A DNA stretch of 64,000 nucleotides, taken from positions 1-64,000 of the forward strand of contig CAMBPQ010000007.1 in NCBI GenBank assembly GCA_945869735.1, given 5' to 3'. Under the pieces are notes generated by a model. That model saw nothing but the letters and a program-made list of their open reading frames with translations. It had not been told where the DNA came from and did not search any database. The position numbers and the translations under genes were made by a program. Shown piece by piece: positions 48,459 to 58,621 of this stretch. Numbering within the stretch: the first letter of the stretch is position 1; each line of letters starts with the position of its first letter. This stretch comes from Planctomicrobium piriforme (lineage in GTDB: Bacteria > Planctomycetota > Planctomycetia > Pirellulales > UBA1268).

Positions 48459-49676
48459 ATGAACGATTGCTGCATCATTGGCGGGGGCATCATCGGGCTC
48501 TCGATCGCCCGGGAGCTCGCCGGCCGCGGCTTGTCCGTCCGAGTGCTGTCGCGGGACACGCGGGAGGAAATGGCATCCTGGGCAGCGGTCGGCATTTTTC
48601 CACCGGCTCCGACCGCGGCCGGCATGACGCCCGGGGAGGCGCTTACCGCCTGGAGCGACAGGCTCCATCAGGAGTGGGCACAGGAGCTTCTCGACGAGAC
48701 CGGAATCGACAACGGTCTGCGACGCTGCGGCGGCTTGCACGTGGCGGCCGACGACGCTGCCATGGAACGGGTGCGGCGGGAGGCCGGGAGTTGGCTCGCC
48801 AAGGGGGCGAGCTGCGAGGTGCTCGCCGCCGCCGCCCTTGCCGCCGCTGAGCCGGCCTTGGCCGGGGCGGTCGCGCGAGGTGCCGTTCGAGGCGCTCTGC
48901 TGCTCGCTGACGAGCACCAGTTTCGCTCGCCCCGTCAACTGCGGGCGCTCGAGCAGTCGTGCCTGAACCGTGGCGTCGTTCTTACCCGCGGGGCCGACGT
49001 CTCGACGATCTCGGTGGACGGCGGACGGATCACGGGAGTCGTCGCCGCCGTGGGGGGCGTGTCGGAGCGGGTCGAGGCGGCGGCCTATGTGGTGGCGGCG
49101 GGTGCCTGGTCGGGGCGGCTCGCGGAGGTGTTGGGCCTGTCGATCGACACGCGGCCGATTCGTGGGCAGATCGTGCTGCTGCGGCTGCCGCGACAACCGC
49201 TCACGCGGATCGTGAATCTTGGGCTCGACTACCTCGTGCCCCGCGAGGACGGCCACCTCCTCGTCGGCTCCACGCTCGAGGACGCGGGCTTCGTGCCGGT
49301 GCCGACCGACGCGGCGATCCGGCGGCTGCGCCGCGTGGCGGTCGACCTGCTCGGCGACGTGGCCGACGTGCCTCCCGAGAAGTCGTGGGCCGGGCTGCGG
49401 CCCGGGTCGCCCGACGGCCTGCCGTTCATCGGCCGCGTGCCGGCCCTCGCCAACGCCTTCGTCGCGGCCGGGCATTTCCGAGCGGGGCTTCACCAGTCGA
49501 CGGGCACGGCCGTGATGATCGCCGATCTCATCCAAGGCCGCATCCCGGAGGTCGACCCGGCGCCGTTCGCTCCTGGCCGGCGGGGCGGCCCACCCGGCGA
49601 CGACTCGGTGCCCGTGATGCTCGCCCGTGCCGCGGCGGAGGGCGCATCCCCCGCGCTCGCGCCTGGGGCTTCCTGA
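48459..49676 (+). CDS. FAD-dependent oxidoreductase (ThiO/DadA-like)
   Basis: CCIIGGGIIGLSIARELAGRGLSV; WAGLRPGSPDGLPFIGRVPALANAFVAAGHFRAGLHQSTGTAVMIADLI; C-terminus EGASPALAPGAS* lies in the repeat. Confidence 0.92.
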   Translation: MNDCCIIGGGIIGLSIARELAGRGLSVRVLSRDTREEMASWAAVGIFPPAPTAAGMTPGEALTAWSDRLHQEWAQELLDETGIDNGLRRCGGLHVAADDAAMERVRREAGSWLAKGASCEVLAAAALAAAEPALAGAVARGAVRGALLLADEHQFRSPRQLRALEQSCLNRGVVLTRGADVSTISVDGGRITGVVAAVGGVSERVEAAAYVVAAGAWSGRLAEVLGLSIDTRPIRGQIVLLRLPRQPLTRIVNLGLDYLVPREDGHLLVGSTLEDAGFVPVPTDAAIRRLRRVAVDLLGDVADVPPEKSWAGLRPGSPDGLPFIGRVPALANAFVAAGHFRAGLHQSTGTAVMIADLIQGRIPEVDPAPFAPGRRGGPPGDDSVPVMLARAAAEGASPALAPGAS

Positions 49677-49910
49677 CGAGAGGCACCACCCACGGTTGAT
49701 CCACCCGATTCCAGATCGTGAGGAGCCGGGGGTGGCACGCGCAGAAGCTGGGAATGTTTGCGACTCACGAGCGACAACCCGTCGGCCAGCCGAGCATCCT
49801 GTAGCAAAATCCCCGGCGCCGAGCATGTCACACCCGGCGAACCAATCCGGCACCGTTTCGATGCGACCCGTATTCCCCGCGCTGGCGCTTGGGGCTTCCT
49901 GACGGGAGGC
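49645..49910. repeat. Dispersed repeat family 1, two right-arm copies
   Basis: 49649-49681 CCCCGCGCTCGCGCCTGGGGCTTCCTGACGAGA and 49875-49907 CCCCGCGCTGGCGCTTGGGGCTTCCTGACGGGA. Confidence 0.88.
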
Positions 49911-49973
49911 CGCGCCGAGCATGTCAGCGCTGGCGGACCGGACGGATCGCGGGCGTGTTCGCAGCCTTTTCCG

Positions 49974-50633
49974 TCAGGCCGCCTGTGGGGAGAGGCGGCG
50001 GTGGATCGTCTCGATGTCGGCCGGGGTGATGGGCCAATCCGGCCTCGACGCCGCGAGCACGGCGGCGAGCGACGCAAGCCGGAGCATTGCCGCGGGGATG
50101 CCGGCGGCGATCTCGTGGATGGTTGCCAGCGCGGGGTGCAGCGAGTCATCAACTGCCGTCGTGCCCAACGCCGCGGCGAGCATGCCGAAGGACTCCGCGA
50201 GCGTGCAGGGACGCAGGCTGGCGCGGAGATGGATCGCTTGCTCGACGCGACTGTCGCGGGAGACCAGCGTCAGCAACCGGCCCTCGCCAGCCAGCACGAC
50301 GCTCGCCGCGGGCCGCCGGCTCCGGCAGGTGGCCAGGAGCCTGGCGATGTCGCCGTCGGCGGCGAGGTGGGCGTCGTCGGCCACCACGACGTCGGGAAGG
50401 TCCCGGCGGCAGGCTTCGGCTGCGGTGGCCCAGGCCGCGATGTCGCGAACCTCCACCGACAGCGAGCGGAGTTGGCGGGCGGATGCGAGATGGGCGAGCA
50501 CGGTGGTCTTCCCTACGCCCTGCGGACCGCAGAGCAGTGCCACACCCCCCGGTTGCGAGATGCCACAGGCGATCTTGGCGAGGGCTGCTTGTTGCGTGGG
50601 CGTGAGCGTGGGGGCGGCAGGCGATTCGCTCAT
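49974..50633 (-). CDS. ExeA-like AAA ATPase
   Basis: ALLCGPQGVGKTTVLAHLASAR Walker A, VVVADDAHLAADGDIARLL Walker B-like; general secretion/EPS ATPase layout. Confidence 0.8.
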   Translation of the reverse strand: MSESPAAPTLTPTQQAALAKIACGISQPGGVALLCGPQGVGKTTVLAHLASARQLRSLSVEVRDIAAWATAAEACRRDLPDVVVADDAHLAADGDIARLLATCRSRRPAASVVLAGEGRLLTLVSRDSRVEQAIHLRASLRPCTLAESFGMLAAALGTTAVDDSLHPALATIHEIAAGIPAAMLRLASLAAVLAASRPDWPITPADIETIHRRLSPQAA

Positions 50634-51250
50634 GGCGTTGCTCCAGAAACTCCGCCGCCGCCGAACGGCGGCGCGAACGACATCACCTCGCCGAGCGGTT
50701 CGACGCCGAGGGCCTCGAGGGTGACGGCCCACGTCGCGGGTGGTTCACGATTTCCCTTGCGGACGAGGATCGCGGCATCGCATCCGGCGCTGGCGACCAT
50801 GAGCCGTTGGCGGTGGATCCTGCCCGGGGGAAACCAGACGCCCGCATCGACCAGCATGATCCGCTTGCCGTGGGTGGGACCCGTCGCGTGGATGCCGGAA
50901 GAGTCGCAGGCGACAGCCTCGTGCCCGCGGCCATGAAGCGTACGAACGAGCGCGGCGACGATGGTCGTGCAACCGGCCCCGCGCTCGCAGGCGGCGATCG
51001 CGATTGCGTGGCGGCCGCGGCGGCGGGCGGATTCGATCACGTCGGCCAGGGACGACCACTCCGGCTTGGCCGCCTGCAGCAGCCGGTTGACGAGGTCGTC
51101 GTGTGCCGGATCAGTGCACCGTTCGAGGGCCGGCGGTGACGCGGCGGTCGGCGTCGAGGGGCTCATCGGGGCGGGCCGGTCCGCGTCTGCTGACGGCAGG
51201 ACCGCGTTCCAGCGCTCGATGAAAGCGTGATCGAGGAGATCGAGCGTCAT
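50630..51250 (-). CDS. BY-kinase/ParA-like protein with degenerate Walker A
   Basis: HAIAIAACERGAGCTTIVAALVRTLHGRGHEAVACD…RIMLVDAGVWFPPGRIHRQRLMVASAGCDAAILVRKG; ATGA overlaps on both sides. Confidence 0.7.
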   Translation of the reverse strand: MTLDLLDHAFIERWNAVLPSADADRPAPMSPSTPTAASPPALERCTDPAHDDLVNRLLQAAKPEWSSLADVIESARRRGRHAIAIAACERGAGCTTIVAALVRTLHGRGHEAVACDSSGIHATGPTHGKRIMLVDAGVWFPPGRIHRQRLMVASAGCDAAILVRKGNREPPATWAVTLEALGVEPLGEVMSFAPPFGGGGVSGATP

Positions 51251-51561
51251 CGCTGCAGGGTATCCGTCGTGGTCGTTGCGGGACGCATCCGGGCGAGCCT
51301 TTCCATTCGGCTGTGTTCGGCGCGGCGGCCGTCGTTCCAAGACGCGAGCGCCCAGACCACCGTTGCCATGACTGCCAGCGCCATGACCGAACCCATGGGA
51401 AAGCGGGTCCGTGAGGCCCTCGGCCTGCGGCAGGGGGCCGGCGTCGGGGCGGGCTTCACGGCCGTGACGGGCACGCCGTCTGCGGCCCCGGCCGCAGCCT
51501 GATCCGCCCCGATGTCTGGAATACGTGCGAGAACGTGCATCATCTCCCCTTGCGGTTCCAT
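51247..51561 (-). CDS. Small single-TM protein, first gene of the cassette
   Basis: 104 aa; TM FPMGSVMALAVMATVVWALASW; stop overlaps next gene start. Confidence 0.6.
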   Translation of the reverse strand: MEPQGEMMHVLARIPDIGADQAAAGAADGVPVTAVKPAPTPAPCRRPRASRTRFPMGSVMALAVMATVVWALASWNDGRRAEHSRMERLARMRPATTTTDTLQR

Positions 51562-51759
51562 CGTCGGCGATGCCGGATGCCCTTGAGCGACGCGCCGTCA
51601 GGGGGATGCCCTCTTCCCAGCCCTACGCCTCCGCGCCCGCCAATCGCGCCATAGAACCGTCGCAGTATGCCCCGTCCTCCGAGTCGCCTATGATCAGGCA
51701 GATCCAAACCACGGCGATTTTCCGCCATTCATGCCTTTTTCCAGCTTTTTGGACCGTCG

Positions 51760-54700
51760 ATGTCGACCAACTCTCCGTCCAGTCGTTCCGACCTTTTCCA
51801 CTCAGTGCTCGCTAGCCGGATCGCGATTCTCGACGGCGCCATGGGCACGATGGTGCACGCCCTTGGCCTCGATGAACAAGGTTTCCGTGGCGAGCGTTTT
51901 GCCGGACATCACCGCGACCTCAAGAACTGCATCGACGCCCTCACGCTCACCCAGGGAGACGCGATCCGGGGCATCCATGCCGCGTATCTCGAGGCGGGGT
52001 CCGACATCGTCGAGACCAACACGTTCGGTGCCACGAGCATAGCCCTGGCCGATTTCGGCCTTCAGTCGTATACGCGGGAGATGAACCTCGTCGCCGCCCG
52101 GCTGGCCCGCGAGGCGGCCGACGCGGCCACGGCGAAGACGCCCGACAGGCCCCGGTTCGTCGCCGGGTCGATCGGCCCCACCAACAAGCAGCTCTCCATT
52201 GCCGGCAACGTGTCCGACCCCGGCCACCGCGACGTGACGTTCGACGAGATGGTGGCGGTGTATCGCGAGCAGATCGAGGCCCTGATCGAAGGGGGCGTCG
52301 ACATTCTTCTCGCCGAGACGGCCTTCGACACGCTGGTGCTCAAGAGCTGTCTCCATGCCATCGAGCAGGTGTTCTCGGACCTTGGCAGGAAGCTACCGGT
52401 GATGGCCTCGTTCACCGTTTTCGACGGCGGTCGCACGCTCTCTGCCCAGACGGTGGAGGCCTGCTGGACCAGCATTTCCCACATCGATCTGGTGAGCGCG
52501 GGCATCAACTGCGCCCTCGGACCGGAGAAGCTCCGGACCCACGTGGCCGACCTGTCACGAATCACCTCGCGGCTCGTGAGTTGCTATCCCAACGCGGGCC
52601 TCCCCAACGCCCTCGGGGGCTTCGACGAGACGCCCAAAATGATGGCGAGCGTGCTCGAGGAATACGCCCAGTCGGGCTGGCTCAACATCGTGGGCGGCTG
52701 CTGCGGCACGACGCCGGCCCATCTCAGGGCGATCGCCGACGTGATGCGAAACTACCCGCCGCGGAAACCGGCGGATCCGCCGCGGCGGTCGCGGTACGCA
52801 GGCCTTGAGATGCTGGAACTGCGGCCCGAGAGCAGCTTCACCGTCATCGGCGAGCGGACCAACGTGACGGGGTCGCGGGCCTTCGCGCGGCTCATCCAGG
52901 AGGAGCGGTACGAGGAGGCACTCAGCGTCGCTCGCCAGCAGGTCGAGAACGGCGCCACCATCATCGATATCAATGTCGATGAGGGGATGCTCGACGGTGT
53001 CAAGGTGATGACGAAGTTTCTCACGCTGCTCTCGAGCGAGCCGGAGATCTCGAAGGTTCCGATCATGATCGACTCCTCGCGTTTCGAGGTGCTCGAGGCG
53101 GGGCTGAAGTGCGTGCAGGGGAAGGGGATCGTCAACTCGATCAGCCTCAAGGAGGGAGAGGAGAAGTTTCTCGAGCAGGCCCGCATCGTCCGCAGCCACG
53201 GGGCCGCGGTCGTGGTGATGGCGTTTGATGAGGAGGGGCAGGCGACCGACGTGGAGCGTCGGGTTGCGATCTGCCAGCGGGCCTACCGTCTGCTCACGGA
53301 GCAGGCGCACTTCCCGCCCGAAGACATCATCTTCGACCCCAACATCCTCACGGTCGCCACGGGCATCGAGGAACACAACCGCTACGCGATCAACTTCATC
53401 GAGGCCACGCGGCGGATCAAGGAGGCGATGCCGCTGGTGAAGGTCTCGGGGGGCGTGAGCAATATCTCGTTCTCATTCCGGGGCAACGAGGTCGTCCGCG
53501 AGGCGATGCACTCGGTCTTCCTCTACCAGGCGATTCGGGCTGGGATGGACATGGGGATCGTCAACGCCGGGCAACTGGCCGTCTACGAGCAGATCGATCC
53601 GCCACTCCGGGAACGGATCGAGGACGTGCTCTTCGACCGCCGGACTGACGCGACCGATCGCCTGATCGAATATGCCGAGACGGTCAAGCAAAGGGATCCG
53701 GCCGATGTCGCCAAGGCCGACACGTGGCGGAGCCTCGGTGTGGAGGAGCGGATCACACACGCCCTCGTGAAGGGGATTGCCGACTTCGTCGAGGAGGACG
53801 TCGAGGTGGCCCGGGGGCACTACGCCACGAGCCTCGAGATCATCGAGGGGCCGCTCATGCGGGGTATGCAGACCGTGGGCGACCTGTTTGGTGAGGGCAA
53901 GATGTTCCTGCCCCAGGTGGTGAAGAGTGCCCGCGTGATGAAGCGGGCGGTCAACCACCTCCTTCCCTCGATGGAGGCTGAGCGGATCGCGTCGGGCAAT
54001 GCTCAGACCAAGCGGGGCAAGGTGCTGATCGCCACCGTGAAGGGCGACGTTCACGACATCGGCAAGAACATCGTCTCCGTGGTCCTCGGATGCAACGGCT
54101 ACGACATGGTCGACCTCGGGGTGATGGTGCCGTGCAACAAGATCATCGAGGAGGCGATCCGCCACCAGGCCGACATCGTAGGCCTGTCAGGGCTGATCAC
54201 ACCGAGCCTCGACGAGATGGTGCAGGTGGCCCAGGAGTTTGAACACGCAAAACTGACGATACCGCTCCTGATCGGCGGGGCGACGACGTCGGCCCGGCAC
54301 ACGGCTGTGAAGATCGCCCCGAAGTATTCCGGTGCCGTGGTGCACGTCAACGATGCTTCCCGGGCAGCCAGCGTGGTGGAAAAGCTCCTCAGCCCGACGG
54401 CCCGGGAGGAGTTCTCGCGGGCCAATCGCGAGGCACAGACCCGCGACGTTGAGAACTTCAAGCGGCGGCAGGAGACCAAGCTCGTGCCTTATGCCGTTGC
54501 CTGCGGGAAGCGGTGGACGACCGACTGGGCCACGACGCCGATCGACGTGCCGGAGTTTCTCGGCGTGCGGACGCTCCAGAAGGTGCCGCTGACCGAACTG
54601 ATCCCGTTCATCGACTGGTCCCCCTTCTTTATGTCGTGGGAACTGAGGGGAAAGTATCCGGCGATTTTCAACGACCCGATCGTGGGCGTTGAGGCCCGGA

Positions 54701-55458
54701 AGCTCCACCGTGACGCGCTCGATCTGCTCGACCTGATCGTCCGCGACGACGCACTCGTGGCCAAGGGCGTGTATGGTTTGTTTGCCGCCAACTCGGTCGG
54801 CGACGACATCGCGGTGTTCACCGACGAGTCTCGGACCACCGAGATCGGCCGCGTGCACACGCTCCGGCAGCAGTGGGAACGGAAAGGACAGGACGTCTTT
54901 CACGCGCTGGCCGACTTCGTGGCCCCGGTGGAAAGCGGCCGCAAGGACTACCTGGGGGCCTTCGCGGTCACCGCCGGCCACGGCTGCGACGAACTCTGCA
55001 GGAAGTATGACGCCGAACTCGACGATTACTCGTCGATCATGGTGAAGGCGATCGCCGACCGGCTGGCCGAGGCCTGTGCCGAATGGCTGCATGCGAAAGT
55101 CCGCCGCGAGTGGGGCTACGGCCGCGCGGAGAGCCTGAGCCGCGAGGACATGATTGAGGAGAAGTATCGAGGCATCCGGCCGGCGCCTGGATATCCGGCC
55201 TGTCCCGACCATACCGAGAAACAGGCCCTGTTCGACTGGCTTTCGGTAGAGAAAGCCGCGGGAATGCGGCTCACGGAGAGCTTTGCGATGACGCCGGCGG
55301 CGAGCGTCAGCGGACTCTATTTTGCGCACCCGGAAAGCCGATATTTCGCTGTGGACCGGCTGACGCGGGAGCAGGTTGAGGCCTACGCAGCCCGCAAGGG
55401 GATGCCGGTCGCGGAGATCGAGCGGTGGCTCGCTCCGAATCTCGGCTACGACGCATAG
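51760..55458 (+). CDS. metH: Cobalamin-dependent methionine synthase
   Basis: 1232 aa; [75 protein letters not shown], activation domain. Confidence 0.97.
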   Translation: MSTNSPSSRSDLFHSVLASRIAILDGAMGTMVHALGLDEQGFRGERFAGHHRDLKNCIDALTLTQGDAIRGIHAAYLEAGSDIVETNTFGATSIALADFGLQSYTREMNLVAARLAREAADAATAKTPDRPRFVAGSIGPTNKQLSIAGNVSDPGHRDVTFDEMVAVYREQIEALIEGGVDILLAETAFDTLVLKSCLHAIEQVFSDLGRKLPVMASFTVFDGGRTLSAQTVEACWTSISHIDLVSAGINCALGPEKLRTHVADLSRITSRLVSCYPNAGLPNALGGFDETPKMMASVLEEYAQSGWLNIVGGCCGTTPAHLRAIADVMRNYPPRKPADPPRRSRYAGLEMLELRPESSFTVIGERTNVTGSRAFARLIQEERYEEALSVARQQVENGATIIDINVDEGMLDGVKVMTKFLTLLSSEPEISKVPIMIDSSRFEVLEAGLKCVQGKGIVNSISLKEGEEKFLEQARIVRSHGAAVVVMAFDEEGQATDVERRVAICQRAYRLLTEQAHFPPEDIIFDPNILTVATGIEEHNRYAINFIEATRRIKEAMPLVKVSGGVSNISFSFRGNEVVREAMHSVFLYQAIRAGMDMGIVNAGQLAVYEQIDPPLRERIEDVLFDRRTDATDRLIEYAETVKQRDPADVAKADTWRSLGVEERITHALVKGIADFVEEDVEVARGHYATSLEIIEGPLMRGMQTVGDLFGEGKMFLPQVVKSARVMKRAVNHLLPSMEAERIASGNAQTKRGKVLIATVKGDVHDIGKNIVSVVLGCNGYDMVDLGVMVPCNKIIEEAIRHQADIVGLSGLITPSLDEMVQVAQEFEHAKLTIPLLIGGATTSARHTAVKIAPKYSGAVVHVNDASRAASVVEKLLSPTAREEFSRANREAQTRDVENFKRRQETKLVPYAVACGKRWTTDWATTPIDVPEFLGVRTLQKVPLTELIPFIDWSPFFMSWELRGKYPAIFNDPIVGVEARKLHRDALDLLDLIVRDDALVAKGVYGLFAANSVGDDIAVFTDESRTTEIGRVHTLRQQWERKGQDVFHALADFVAPVESGRKDYLGAFAVTAGHGCDELCRKYDAELDDYSSIMVKAIADRLAEACAEWLHAKVRREWGYGRAESLSREDMIEEKYRGIRPAPGYPACPDHTEKQALFDWLSVEKAAGMRLTESFAMTPAASVSGLYFAHPESRYFAVDRLTREQVEAYAARKGMPVAEIERWLAPNLGYDA

Positions 55459-55503
55459 TTGTGGGTGGGCCGTCCCACGGCTGACTGGGCGGTGGGAGGA
55501 ACC

Positions 55504-56472
55504 ATGGCTGATACTCCTGAGCCCCGCCGGCCGCGGACGCGGAAGATCCTGCTCAACGCTCCCCGCGTCGTCGAGGCTGTGGGCGGCACGAGCAGTCTCG
55601 TCGATCGCTTCCTCGACTATGTCCGGCACGAGCGGGCGCTCGCCGACAACACGCAGTCAGCCTACCGTCGAGATCTGCGGGACTTCGCCGCTTGGCTTGC
55701 CGGGCGGCCGGCGGCCTCCATGACGATTCGGGATCTCGGCGACTACTTCGCGGCGCTCACGAAGAAGGGTCTTGCCCGCGCGAGCGTGGCCCGGCAGGCT
55801 GCAACGCTGCGAACCTTCTACGCCTTTCTGCAACTCGAGGGCGTGATTGCTGAAAGTCCGGCGGAGTTGATCAAGGCCGCGAGGCGGGATGACAACATCC
55901 CGGGTACGCTGTCGCCGGCCCAGGTCGACAGGTTGCTCGCCAGCCCGGAGGGTGATGATCCGCGGGCTCAGCGTGACCGGGCGCTCCTCGAACTCCTCTA
56001 TGCGACCGGCTGCCGGGCTTCGGAGGTGTCAACGCTCCGGCTCACCGACGTGCACCTGGCAGAGAGTTTTTGCACCTGTCGCGGCAAGGGCAACAAGGAA
56101 CGCGTCGTGCCGCTCGGCCGCCGTGCGGTCGCGGCGACGTCGGCCTGGCTCAGCGACGCCCGCAAGACGTTTGCCGCCCGGGCGGGGGGCACCCCGTCGT
56201 GGGCTCTCCTCTCGGCGCGGGGCAACCGGCTCTCACGGATGCGGATTTGGGAGATCGTGCGGCTTCACGCCGACCAAGCCGGCATCCCGCCCGACATCGG
56301 TCCCCACACGCTGCGGCACAGTTTCGCCACGCACCTCGTGGCCGGGGGCGTCGACCTCCGCCACGTCCAGGAGATGCTCGGCCACTCGAGCATTGCCACC
56401 ACCCAGCGCTACACGCACGTCGACGCCAGCCGCCTCAAAGCCGTCCACGAGAAGTTTCACCCGCGGCGGTAG
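55504..56472 (+). CDS. xerD: Tyrosine recombinase XerC/XerD
   Basis: VDRFLDYVRHERALADNTQSAYRRDLRDF; ATGCRASEVSTLRL; HTLRHSFATHLVAGGVDLRHVQEMLGHSSIATTQRYTHVD. Confidence 0.94.
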   Translation: MADTPEPRRPRTRKILLNAPRVVEAVGGTSSLVDRFLDYVRHERALADNTQSAYRRDLRDFAAWLAGRPAASMTIRDLGDYFAALTKKGLARASVARQAATLRTFYAFLQLEGVIAESPAELIKAARRDDNIPGTLSPAQVDRLLASPEGDDPRAQRDRALLELLYATGCRASEVSTLRLTDVHLAESFCTCRGKGNKERVVPLGRRAVAATSAWLSDARKTFAARAGGTPSWALLSARGNRLSRMRIWEIVRLHADQAGIPPDIGPHTLRHSFATHLVAGGVDLRHVQEMLGHSSIATTQRYTHVDASRLKAVHEKFHPRR

Positions 56473-56479
56473 CGCGGAG

Positions 56480-56672
56480 CGAGTTGGGATGGAGGGCGTA
56501 TTCCCCGCGCTCGCGCTTGGGGCTTCTTGACGGGAATCGTGGCGTGAGGTCCCCAAGAAGCCCGAAGCGCGAGCATTGGAAAGCGGGTGGCGACCGTAGC
56601 GGTAGCGCGGAGCGGGTTGGGATGGAGGGCGTATTCCCCGCGCTCGCGCTTGGGGCTTCCTGACGGGAGCGT
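56480..56672. repeat. Dispersed repeat family 1, compound copy (right arm; left arm-loop-right arm)
   Basis: Right arms 56503-56535 and 56636-56668; left arm from ~56551; same architecture as 41005-41190. Confidence 0.92.
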
Positions 56673-56718
56673 GAACTCCAGCGCAGCCGTACGGCTCATG
56701 CCGTTGCGATTCGAGGTG

Positions 56719-57195
56719 TCAGCGCTTCTTCGGGGGGGCGAACTTGATCTTCTTGATCAGTTCCACGACCGTGCCATCGGGCTGCACCATCCCCGAGACG
56801 GCCGTGACCGCGCGGATCACATTTTCATACTTCAAGGTCGGGTCGCAATCGAGTTCGACCTCCGTCTTGTCGGCGTTGGAGCCGGGGCCGGTTCCCACGA
56901 GATCGATGATCCGCCGGCGGAGATCGTCGAAGTCGCCGACCTGCTGACCGTTCATCGTCATGCTCGTCCGCTCCCCCGATGGGCCGGCCGTCATCTTGAC
57001 GCGGACCGGTGGAATCAGATCCTCGGGGGCCGCTCCAGCGCTGGCGCCGAGCGGCATGCGGATGTCGAAGTCACCTTCGCTGATCACCGATTTGAGCGTG
57101 AGCATGAAAAACGTGATCAACTGAAAAACGACGTCGATCATCGGCGTCATGTCGATCGCGATTTTGTCGGACAGCGATTCGCGTTTCGCGGCCAC
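56719..57195 (-). CDS. ExbD/TolR family protein (likely GTG start)
   Basis: KIAIDMTPMIDVVFQLITFFMLTLKSV; GTG at 57195 follows GGAG; an upstream start at 57234 would overlap the previous gene. Confidence 0.9.
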   Translation of the reverse strand: MAAKRESLSDKIAIDMTPMIDVVFQLITFFMLTLKSVISEGDFDIRMPLGASAGAAPEDLIPPVRVKMTAGPSGERTSMTMNGQQVGDFDDLRRRIIDLVGTGPGSNADKTEVELDCDPTLKYENVIRAVTAVSGMVQPDGTVVELIKKIKFAPPKKR

Positions 57196-57208
57196 GGTGA
57201 TTCTCCGG

Positions 57209-57652
57209 TCATTTACTTTCGTCGTATTCAGCACGCAGGACGAACCGCTCGAAGCCCTTCTCCTGACAGACCTTGATCATCTCCTGCACGTCGCCCGTCT
57301 TCGACCGGCCATCGGCCCGCACGATGATCGTGGCCGAACTTGGCTCCTTGCTCGCTGAGATCATCACCCGTTTCTCGTTCTCCAGGTAGCCGCCGACGTC
57401 CTGCAGGGCGATTGGCTCGCCAGAATAGATCACCCTGCCATCGTTCATCAGTTGAAGCGTAATCGGTTCGACCGACGGACCCTCTGCCGGCTTCGCCAAC
57501 TGGCTCGTCGGCAACTGCACGCGGTCGTCCTGAACGGCCGTGGAGAAGTTGAGCGTGAACACGAAGAACGTGATCAACTGAAACGTCATGTCGATCATCG
57601 GCGTCATGTCGATGTCGGTCCTTGCCGGTCCGTCCCTCTGTTTGCGTGCCAT
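57209..57652 (-). CDS. ExbD/TolR family protein
   Basis: TDIDMTPMIDMTFQLITFFVFTLNFSTAVQDD. Confidence 0.92.
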   Translation of the reverse strand: MARKQRDGPARTDIDMTPMIDMTFQLITFFVFTLNFSTAVQDDRVQLPTSQLAKPAEGPSVEPITLQLMNDGRVIYSGEPIALQDVGGYLENEKRVMISASKEPSSATIIVRADGRSKTGDVQEMIKVCQEKGFERFVLRAEYDESK

Positions 57653-57693
57653 GGCGTGCCGCTCTCCAGTTCAGCCTACGATCGAGCGTGAGC

Positions 57694-58530
57694 CTACTTC
57701 TTGCCCATGTTTTGGAACCGTGCCATCAGCTTCATTGACTCGTCATCGACTTCCATGTTGAAGCGCTGCAGCCAGTTCTTGAGGAGGCCGTAGCAGGCGA
57801 TGGCGGGAATGGCGAGCCAGAGCCCGATGAGCGTCGTCACGAGGGCCTGTGATATACCGACGGCGAGTTGCGACGGCTTGGGGGCGGTGTCTTGCTGGGC
57901 AATGAGCATGAAGGCCGCCACCATCCCGTCCACCGTCCCGAGGAGGCCGAACATCGGCGCCAAGGCTCCCACGAGCGACACGTAACTGATCTTGTGCTCG
58001 AGGTTCATGGCCTGCTCGTTCTCCGCCGCCTGCATTGCCTCGACGGCCGCCGGATAGCCCGACTGCAACTTGCTCATGCCGGCCGACAACACCTTGCCGA
58101 GATACGAGTCGTCGTTCTTGGCCAGTTCGTAGGCCTGTTGGAATTCCTTGTTTTCCAGATGCTGCTCAAACTGCTGGCCAAGCGCCGGAGGCATCATCAC
58201 CACCTTGCGAAACTGCATGAAGCACATCACGAGGAGAGCCACGAGACCGAAGGAAAGAAGCAAGAAGATGATCACATACTTAACGCCGAGCGCCTCGAGG
58301 AGAAAGGTGAGGTAGCTCTTACCCTCGGGTTCCGCATCGCCATCTTCGTCGACGGCGGCCTCGTCTTGGGCGAAGGCGACGGATGGAGCCACGCACGTGA
58401 CTGCAACGCCCCACGATGCCATCAGGCATGCGGCGAGGAGAATCCGCCCAATCCGCGTGGGAAGCACGCCGGCCCACCACGACCGTATCCCTTCCCGCCC
58501 ACCGTCGCACGAGCCAACCAGCATGATCAT
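57694..58530 (-). CDS. MotA/TolQ/ExbB proton channel family protein
   Basis: N-terminal signal; VKYVIIFLLLSFGLVALLVM; YVSLVGALAPMFGLLGTVDGMVAAFMLIA…GISQALVTTLIGLWLAIPAIACYGLLKNWL. Confidence 0.94.
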   Translation of the reverse strand: MIMLVGSCDGGREGIRSWWAGVLPTRIGRILLAACLMASWGVAVTCVAPSVAFAQDEAAVDEDGDAEPEGKSYLTFLLEALGVKYVIIFLLLSFGLVALLVMCFMQFRKVVMMPPALGQQFEQHLENKEFQQAYELAKNDDSYLGKVLSAGMSKLQSGYPAAVEAMQAAENEQAMNLEHKISYVSLVGALAPMFGLLGTVDGMVAAFMLIAQQDTAPKPSQLAVGISQALVTTLIGLWLAIPAIACYGLLKNWLQRFNMEVDDESMKLMARFQNMGKK

Positions 58531-58621
58531 CTCCTCAAAAGGTGTGGTTCCATTCAGCCTTTTCTTGACGACAGCGTACCCTCGCCTCGCCGGACACCGA
58601 AAGGGCTCTGCTCGCTCGGCT

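Noticed and set aside
48408-49922. 504-aa minus-strand ORF starting in ASRQEAPSASAGNT
   Set aside because: Start lies in repeat family 1 and the rest is antisense to the FAD oxidoreductase; not a gene.
51562-51759. Possible cobalamin or SAM riboswitch upstream of metH
   Set aside because: No B12-box or SAM-box-like conserved sequence that I could recognise in the 198-bp leader.
55504-56472. Tyrosine recombinase as a phage or integron integrase
   Set aside because: Sequence looks like housekeeping XerC/D; no att sites, tRNA junction, prophage genes or cassettes nearby.
56587-57276. 229-aa plus-strand ORF beginning in the repeat
   Set aside because: Repeat-derived start plus antisense of the ExbD genes.
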